From Dentipellis sp. KUC8613 (Eukaryota > Basidiomycota > Agaricomycetes > Russulales > Hericiaceae): 64,000 nt of DNA. Numbering within the stretch: position 1 is the stretch's first letter; each line of letters begins with the position of its first letter. The DNA is taken from positions 193,905 through 257,904 of the forward strand of contig NSJX01000021.1 of the NCBI GenBank assembly GCA_002286715.1, given 5' to 3'. A model generated the notes under the pieces. It was not told the origin of the DNA. It ran no database searches and saw nothing but the letters and a program-made list of their open reading frames with translations. A program made the position numbers and the translations under genes. Below are positions 57,400 through 64,000 of this stretch, piece by piece.

Positions 57400-58507
57400 T
57401 GGATGACTTTCCGTAACTGTTTAGAAGTGATTTTTCCTCTAAACATGATCTATCATTGCAGCTCCGATCGATTTAGAGGAATTGGGTCTAAACCGTAAGA
57501 CCGTTGTCGGGGAGTTTAGAACTGATTTAGAGAACTTGGCAGACCGCTCGGCATCCTCGGCACGATTCCCAGGCACTTCCCCGAGTAATACTGATGTAGT
57601 CGACGCCTACTACGATGTGCGGCAGCCTTCTCGCACTCCAGATATCGAATCCTTGATACATGTCATTGTAATCATAGCTTGAGCATTCATAATTGTCGTA
57701 TATACACTTGTCTGAGAGTAAAAAGGCGGGCAAACGGCAGCCTCACGCGTGCAGAACGTGGGGTGTATGGACTTTATTGAAGGAACATCTACCACTTGCC
57801 CTCAAACCTCGGGCGCGCGAGGAGCGGTCAAGGCAGCGGAGCATCAGAATAGTCGGATATCTTTCGAGCATGACGTGACGCGACACGTAAATATTCGGTA
57901 CGAACACGCATCGAAAACGACGAGGGAGTACGGGGGGCCGGAATGGAGACGGGTGCATCGAGGACACGGAGTAACGTCTCCGGCACTGAACACGCCATAG
58001 TTGTTCAACACGCCGTCCTGTAGCGAATGCTGAGCGGTCTGTAGCTCAAGCTGGACACGACAGGCATGGGCCGTTGCATGCACTGCGAATTGGGCTGTCG
58101 CTGATAGGCCTTGCGCTCGTGAGGGCTGGCGCGTGACAGACGCGAGGGCGAATGGGGGATTGATAGATACAGGAGATAATACAGGGGGGGAGCGGCGCAG
58201 TGACAGGGAAACATTGGGGGCCGGGCTCGACGTGAACGAAAGGAGAAGTAATATGAAGAACTCACCTGTACGTGTTCTTAGTCACCCCATCGTTCCCCTC
58301 CCCCCAAATGCAACTGCGCCCTCGCAAAAGAAGACGTTCTCGGTTCTTGGTGTGGGGCATTTCTTGCCTGCGTCGGGATCGCGAAGGGGTGGATTGGCAC
58401 GGTGTCCGATGAGAGCGCACTGCCTGGATCTCGTCATGCGCCGATTCTTCGTTGTAGCACGTTCAGATAGGGCATTGCGTGCACGATGCCCTGAAAGCTG
58501 ATTGCAG

Positions 58508-58560
58508 CCGCCGCCGTTGTTATTGTTGTTGTTGTGCTCGTCGTCGTCGTCGTCGTCGTC
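58508..58560 (+). repeat. Trinucleotide tract (GCC, GTT, then GTC units)
   Basis: Three short arrays follow one another: about three GCC, then GTT units with one ATT interruption, then about seven GTC units. It lies inside the TIR element. Confidence 0.85.
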
Positions 58561-58712
58561 TGCAGCGCACCCTGCCTTGGGCGGGACCGTGACTAGCGAG
58601 TCGGACTTGCACACAGAATCGCTTGCGGGGTTAGTCAGCAAGCACCACATGGGCGTATACCATTCTGGGATGCCATTTCAGTCTCCGACGCGTTTAGAGG
58701 CAAGATTTAGGA

Positions 58713-58740
58713 TAGAAAGGGGGGTCGACCCCCCTTTCTA
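58713..58740. repeat. 28-bp perfect palindrome
   Basis: The half-site TAGAAAGGGGGGTC is followed immediately by its exact reverse complement, with no spacer. It would form a strong hairpin in single-stranded form. It lies 130 bases inside the right end of the TIR element. Confidence 0.95.
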
Positions 58741-58870
58741 AACAGTGCTGGATAGAACGACCTGCATCAGCTGCTGAGCTTGAAATCGACCCCCCGATCA
58801 CAGATCTATCTCACATTTAGAGCAACTTTAGATATTTAGAGGCCTCTAAATCGTTACGGAAAGTCATCCA

Positions 58871-59398
58871 GTATCTCTTTCTTCAACGGCTGGTTTACCG
58901 TGGCGGTTGTACGAATGGAGTCTTTAGCATTCTCTAGCCTTCAGTGGATGCTTTTTCTCATGTCAATACGAACAAGCTGGCATTGAATGTCGCACCATCT
59001 ACACTGACAGTCGGTTGATTCGGTAAAAAAAAAATTTGGTACCTCTTATCAAGTGGGGAGAGTCATGGGTTAGTCTAGTTTATTTTATTTCTTTGGAAGT
59101 TGTGCAAAGTCCTCTTAGTTATCGTTGCCACTGCTGGTCTTCGAAGTTTGACGATGCGGCATCGAAGAAGCCGCAGGCCCGCTGCGGCCCGTACCGGCGG
59201 CCGGGTATTCCCGGCCCCTGGCCCTGCTGCACGTGATATTGCGATAAGATTGTGCCGTGCCTTTGTGGTTTCCAATCATCTCTCCCCCATTCCCCTCCGG
59301 TTTTCCTCGATTCCTCTGCTTTGCGGAACATAGAAATTAGAGCGTCAAATACCTGGAGAGTGCACCTAATTGCTCAATATCCCAAATATCCTCTAGAC
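58871..59398. other. Intergenic, no gene seen
   Basis: This holds the flank of the TIR element and the leader of the AFG1-like gene. It includes an A9-type run near 59026. Minor frames have no motifs. Confidence 0.45.
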
Positions 59399-61407
59399 AT
59401 GCCGTCGCGTCCCATGAGGCTTGCGCACTTGCAGCGCAGGATGCTTTCATCGTCATCACGATCTACCGCCTCTCGACGCCTCTCGAATCATGTTCAGAAA
59501 CCGACACCACGATCTACAGCTCGTGTTACACCAGTGATGAACTTGTGTGCACGTAATTCAACGATGGCGACGGCGACGGCGCAGCAGACTTCGAGTAGCG
59601 AGGCGGAGGCTGCGATCCTGCAAGGGAAGCAGGGAGAGAGCAGTACAGAAGCAGATGGTGAGATAATTTTTTTTTCTAGTTCACGCCGTGTTTAAGAATG
59701 TTACGCTTGTAGACCGTTCCCATTCGAGCCCGATGCAAGAATACCAGAAACTAGTGGAGAAGGGCACGCTACGCCCAGACCCACACCAGACGCGAATTGT
59801 GCAGAAGCTGGAGGACCTGCACGATGTCCTCAGGACGTATTCCAAACCACCCTTTCCATCCGGCACTCCTTCCACTCCTTCACTCGTACGTCTGCGCCCG
59901 CCCTACCTCCTACCTCCTTCCTGATACCAACCTCTGTCTCCGCACAGCTCTCTCGGCTCTTCTCCCGGTCACCTGAACCCACAGAACCCGCACCCTCATC
60001 AACACCACTGGGTCTATACCTCTACGGCGACGTCGGAACAGGCAAGACTATGCTAATGGACGTGTTCTACCGCACGCTGCCGCCAAACATCACGAAGAAG
60101 CGACGCGTGCACTTCCACGCGTTCATGATCGACGTGCACAAGCGCGTGCACCAGATGAAGATCCGCCTGGGCCACGAGGGCGGCGACCCCATTGGACCCG
60201 TCGCGCGCGAGCTCGCGGAGGAGGCGACGGTGCTGTGCTTCGACGAGTTCCAGGTGCGGTGAGGTCGATTTGCTCGCTGTGCCGTGCAGGTGCTCAATCA
60301 TACGCAGGTGACCGATATCGTCGACGCGATGATCCTGCGGCGGCTGCTCGAGTCGCTCCTGGACCACGGCGTCGTCTGCGTGATCACGTCCAAGTAAGGC
60401 GCAGCTCCTTCCTTTTCTGGCGCACGCCCATCCCCTGCTAATCATTGCCCACTGTCCAGCCGCCACCCAGACGAACTGTACAAGAATGGCATCCAGCGCT
60501 CGAGCTTCCTCCCCGCCATCGAGCTGCTCAAGACGCGCTTCGACGTGACCGACCTCGACTCGGGCACGGACTACCGCCGCATCCCGCGCGCGATCTCGCA
60601 CGTGTACCACCACCCGCTGACGCCGGACGTGCGCGCAGAGCTCTCGAAGCTCTTCGACGCGCTCACGCAGGGCGACCCGAGCGACCCCGTTGTCGAGGGC
60701 CGCACGCTCTCCATCTGGGGCCGCGACCTCGTCGTCCCGAAGAGCACGCGCGAGGTCGCGATGTTTGGGTTTGACGATCTCTGTAGTCGCCCGCTGAGTG
60801 CGGCGGATTACATCGAGGTGACGACGCAGTTTGGGACGGTGTTTGTGACGGATGTGAAGAAGATGGGGCTTGGGGACAAGGATAAGGTGAGATACTCGGT
60901 TTTGCGGGTCTGGTGTTGGGAAGCTCATGATGTATTGACAGGCGAGGAGATTTATCACTTTCATTGATGGTGCGTTGTTTTTGCCCACTGGTTTTAGTAG
61001 GCGTATTCTAACCACTCGTTCGCTTCCAGCTTGCTACGAGAGCAAGGTACTACACCTCATAGGACTTTCCTATGTTTAAGTTTACTCACACGCGTATTTC
61101 GTAGACTAAGCTCTTTGTGTCATCCGAAGTGCCCATCTTCCAGATCTTCGCCGACGACGAGGCTTCGAAGGGCGAAGTCTCAGACCACATGCGCAGCATG
61201 ATGGACGACCTCGTGCGTCCCCTCCTTTCCTTCTCTCACAAACCCAATTTAATCACCCATCTCTACCTACAGGGTCTGTCAGCGGACATCGTCGGCTCAT
61301 CATCTATGTTCAGCGGCGAGGAGGAGGTGTTCGCATTCGCGCGGTGCTGCTCGCGGTTAGTCGAGATGGGAAGCAGGCAGTGGGCTGAGACCGCCGGGAC
61401 GCAGTGA
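59399..61407 (+). CDS. AFG1: AFG1/LACE1-family mitochondrial AAA+ ATPase
   Basis: Nine exons: 59399-59657, 59713-59885, 59948-60253, 60308-60393, 60460-60886, 60942-60969, 61030-61046, 61105-61212, 61273-61407; 512 residues. AFG1 proteins sit in mitochondria and help degrade excess respiratory-chain subunits. The N-terminus is Arg/Ser-rich and lacks acidic residues ([20 protein letters not shown]), a good mitochondrial presequence. Walker A is [17 protein letters not shown] and Walker B is [20 protein letters not shown], followed by [20 protein letters not shown] with sensor residues, and the C-terminal [20 protein letters not shown] then [10 protein letters not shown], all diagnostic of the family. 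Exons 6 and 7 are only 28 and 17 nt but rebuild a conserved segment exactly. Confidence 0.94.
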
Positions 61408-62965
61408 TCCCAGCACCGATACGATACCCGGATCTCGCAGACAGGTGGGGTAGTAGTAGAACGGGGAGAGGAGATATAGGTATACATGATATCTTTATTT
61501 GACTTGCGTCGTTGTGATCTAATGACTAGGGGTGTGTGGAGTCCGGTTTGTGTTCGGCGTCTCAGCGATCGTATAGAAAATAACTACACGTAAAACCGTG
61601 GCCGTTACTGCCTATGTTGTCGACAGCAATTCGGGCGTACTTTTTTTTTCTCATCCCAGTCAGCTCGGAACCGGTGCGCACTCGGTATATTATGATGAGC
61701 GATTCGCTCACATATACCATTAGGTCACAGTGTCGAGAAATACTTACAGCTATAGCGAATGGAACGAACCAGAACTTCCTCTTTGGGCGACAACTACACT
61801 GCACAACGGCTGTCCATTCCTCCGGCGACCCTCGAGCCGTTCCTTCAATTGTCATAGCCTTCGGGGACCCTGAGCTTCATGTCCTCGCCACATTGACATC
61901 GCGCCTCCCCATGACGCCCGGGACGTGCATTTGGTCTTACCATCAGTGGTGGGGCTGACGAGGACACCACCCTCTGTCCGATCGCCATGCCCCTGCGCCC
62001 GTTCAATCAGGCCGCTCGTAGGCTCAAAGGCATACCGGTCAAATACCCCTCTGCCTCCTGGAGGATCTCCCGGACGTGTGCGTACCCCTTGAGGTGTATT
62101 ACGTCGCATGTCGGCTGCCCACCCATCCGTTTAGCGTCGCGAAGACGGAGTCCGAGTCTGAGGAAGCCGTGGAGCCGGCATTCGATGGAATTTCTAGACA
62201 GTGTGTATCATCACCTTGGCCCTCCGTGCGGTGTTTCATAGCGATGCAGAGGGGTCATCTCAATCGCAAACGCTTTTTACAGGCAAGGGCTGGCAAGGGC
62301 CGCGCAGAAAACAACGACAGGCGGATCACTTTCAGCGGGCTCTACATCAAATTTGACTGGATCTAGATCCTAAGTATACGGGTCAGCAGGTTCGACCTGG
62401 GTGTGCCAATAATAGTGCCAATCCACTGTGCGGTCACCCTTAAAATGACAAGGCGACGGATTTGACCGGTGGCGCGCACCGCGGTCATGGACGTCGGCGC
62501 AGACGGCATGTACATGCCCCCCGCAGGACCACTGACCGTCGTCAGAATCCTGGACCTCACGCGTTGTGACGGTAAGTAGTACGGTGTTCAAAGCTTTCTT
62601 GTTTGATTTCCTTCATTCTTGGCAGAAGTCCGATTGGCGATCGTGCCGGAGAATCTCAAGTCCCCGCTTTATTAGGTGAGTCACGGGTTGCCCGGAGCCC
62701 CGCACAGTGTCGCTAGTGCCAACTACCACATTGGCAGTACCGCACTATGGCATCTTGCTCGGCATCTAAGTTTCGTTCCGCATGGGTCGAATTGGATAAA
62801 ACGACAGCGCATTGGTCCTGTTTCTGGGAGGCTGGTCTTCTCGTTCTCTTTCTGCACTCCCCCTTCATTTTCGTATTCTTTTTTGGCTGGTTCATTACTT
62901 TTGCGCCTCTCTTTTTGACAGTCTGACATCACGACATCATACCCTCTTTTTGCCAAGTCCTCATC
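61408..62965. other. Intergenic, no convincing gene
   Basis: About 1.55 kb with only short motif-free frames. From about 62840 a C/T-rich stretch leads up to the protease start codon, the expected promoter/leader composition for an expressed fungal gene. Confidence 0.45.
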
Positions 62966-64000
62966 ATGCAACTCACCGCATCTTTCACTCTACTTCTCGC
63001 GAGCGTCCTCTCTGCAACTCTCCCGGCACATGTCTCCGCCGCGCCGGTCGACAACAATGCAGGCGTGATCTCTTTCCCCCTCGTTCCGAATCAGTTGGAA
63101 GCCAATGTTCCTCGGAAATTGGTGCGTATCTTTGCTGTGGGATGAAGATACTACCATGGCTAACTTACGAACGTGCACCGTCAGGCCTTGCGAAGGAGCG
63201 TCGAGCGGTCACAGCGCCGCTACGCTCGAATGATGGCAAACAGCACGGACATTACAAGCTCTTCTCTCGGCGATGATTATGCTGTCCGACGCGCCTCCAC
63301 CCCTCCTGCAGTGGCTCCTCCTGCGGCAGATCCTCCAGCTGCCACAGCCGACGACCCTGGCCTTCCTCTCGGCCAAAACCTCGTCGAGCAGGCGTCGGTC
63401 ATCACGCCCGCCGTGACTCCGAGGACGGCAAACACGGTCGGGGTCTCCATCGTCGGTGAGGACGACGAGTACATTGCCCTCGTCCAAATCGGCACGCCGC
63501 CGCGCGAGTTCAAGATGATCGTGGATACGGGATCTGCGGATTTCTGGGTTGGCTCGGAGACGTGCACCGTGCCTCAGCCTGCCGGCAGGGCTCCTCTTGG
63601 ATGTGTGCGTACTTCTCTGTTATTGAGGCCGCGCACTGCGCCGCATATCAGCCTTTTTGACTCTGACGATCGCGACAGGGAAACCATCCGTTCTTGGGAC
63701 CAAAGTCGTCCACTTCCTTCAGGGAAGTTACCGGAAGCAGATGGACGGGCTCGTACACCACTGGACAAATGGCGGGCACACTGGTGACGGACAACGTCAA
63801 AGTCGGTCCTCTGGTTTTGCTCAATCATCCGTTCGGTGTTGCAAAGACGCTGACTCAAGAAATTACGGAGTTAACATGCGACGGCATTATGGGGCTCGGA
63901 CAGAGCGTATGTACTGTTCTCGTCGCACTCCACGCTCCGTGAGCACTAACACATGTCACTAGAGCCTAGCGAGGCAGAGGGGTCAGCTCAGCATCGTAGA
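62966..64000 (+). CDS. Secreted pepsin-like aspartic protease (A1 family), cut by the right edge
   Basis: Four exons are visible: 62966-63121, 63185-63604, 63679-63906 and 63963 onward. A signal peptide (MQLTASFTLLLASVLSATLP then AHVSA) is followed by a propeptide with a basic helix (ALRRSVERSQRRYARMM) and a Pro/Ala-rich linker. The mature domain begins near DEYIALVQIGTPPREFKMIV, and the first catalytic motif is VDTGSADFWVG. Then come SSTSFREV, TGQMAGTLVTDNVKVG (flap-side strands) and DGIMGLGQS, the usual A1 order. The second DTG motif is beyond the window. Disulfide-type cysteines (ETCTVP, LGC) are present. The role would be extracellular protein breakdown after acid-driven activation. Confidence 0.9.

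Larger units (their letters stand above)
57400..58870. mobile_element. 1.47-kb non-autonomous DNA element with terminal inverted repeats
   Basis: TGGATGACTTTCCGTAAC at 57400-57417 is exactly inverted at 58853-58870, and similarity continues inward (TTTAGA at both ends, about 25 of 28 positions matching). Both ends carry many TTTAGA/TCTAAA words: about six within 57420-57530 and seven within 58690-58850. This is the arrangement of subterminal transposase-binding sites in CACTA and hAT-like elements. The interior has no transposase frame. It holds trinucleotide repeats and a long palindrome. I see no convincing target-site duplication at the borders, so the family is undetermined. Its nearness to an intact CACTA transposase suggests, but does not show, that it could be mobilised by it. 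Confidence 0.7.

Noticed and set aside
57749..58501. Open frames inside the TIR element as a possible transposase
   Set aside because: They are short, lack DDE or tnp2 blocks, and are partly made of low-complexity codons.
62384..62410. GGTTCGA word resembling a tRNA T-arm
   Set aside because: No matching acceptor stem, D-arm or anticodon arm could be drawn around it.

Overview
This window is nuclear DNA of a basidiomycete fungus, most likely an Agaricomycete close to the Polyporales. The support is intron-dense genes (up to 14 exons, mostly 45-70 nt introns with GTRNGT donors and YAG acceptors), GC-rich exons, short gene spacing on both strands, F-box paralog families typical of mushrooms, and a CACTA-type (tnp2) transposase. 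There are no operons, Shine-Dalgarno sites, CRISPR arrays or rRNA genes. All exon joins were made by eye, using splice signals, phase arithmetic and family similarity. Assignment to order is inference.

Layout. 0-18.8 kb holds mostly single-copy genes: lipin/PAH1 start (-), epoxide hydrolase (+), a Btz/CASC3-domain protein (+), a zinc alcohol dehydrogenase (+) facing an alpha/beta-hydrolase (-), a BAHD-type acyltransferase (+), an R1R2R3 Myb protein (-), RRS1 (+) and TFIIB (-). 19.2-28.3 kb is an F-box expansion of three intact-looking paralogs plus one relic, with the mRNA-export gene THOC3/TEX1 (-) inside it. 29.6-34.3 kb has a complex I LYR subunit (NDUFB9-like, -) divergent from RRN3 (+), then a DUF302 protein. 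36.4-45.8 kb has a secreted GH18 chitinase, VAC14 and a CX5R phosphatase.

46-59 kb is the accessory part. It holds an AT-rich strip, a divergent pair of unrecognised genes (one ending in an HMG-box-like segment, one coiled-coil), about 1 kb of purine-skewed GC-rich low-complexity DNA, and a proline iminopeptidase gene cut off after its nucleophile. It also holds a complete four-exon CACTA/tnp2 transposase and a separate 1.47-kb element with 18-bp perfect terminal inverted repeats, many TTTAGA-type subterminal motifs and a 28-bp perfect palindrome. 59.4-64 kb returns to ordinary genes: AFG1-family mitochondrial ATPase (+) and the start of a secreted pepsin-like protease (+).

The genes do not form one pathway. 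Several serve RNA and ribosome production (RRS1, RRN3, TFIIB, THOC3, Btz protein), as expected for a housekeeping region broken up by one mobile-element-rich island and one tandem gene family.
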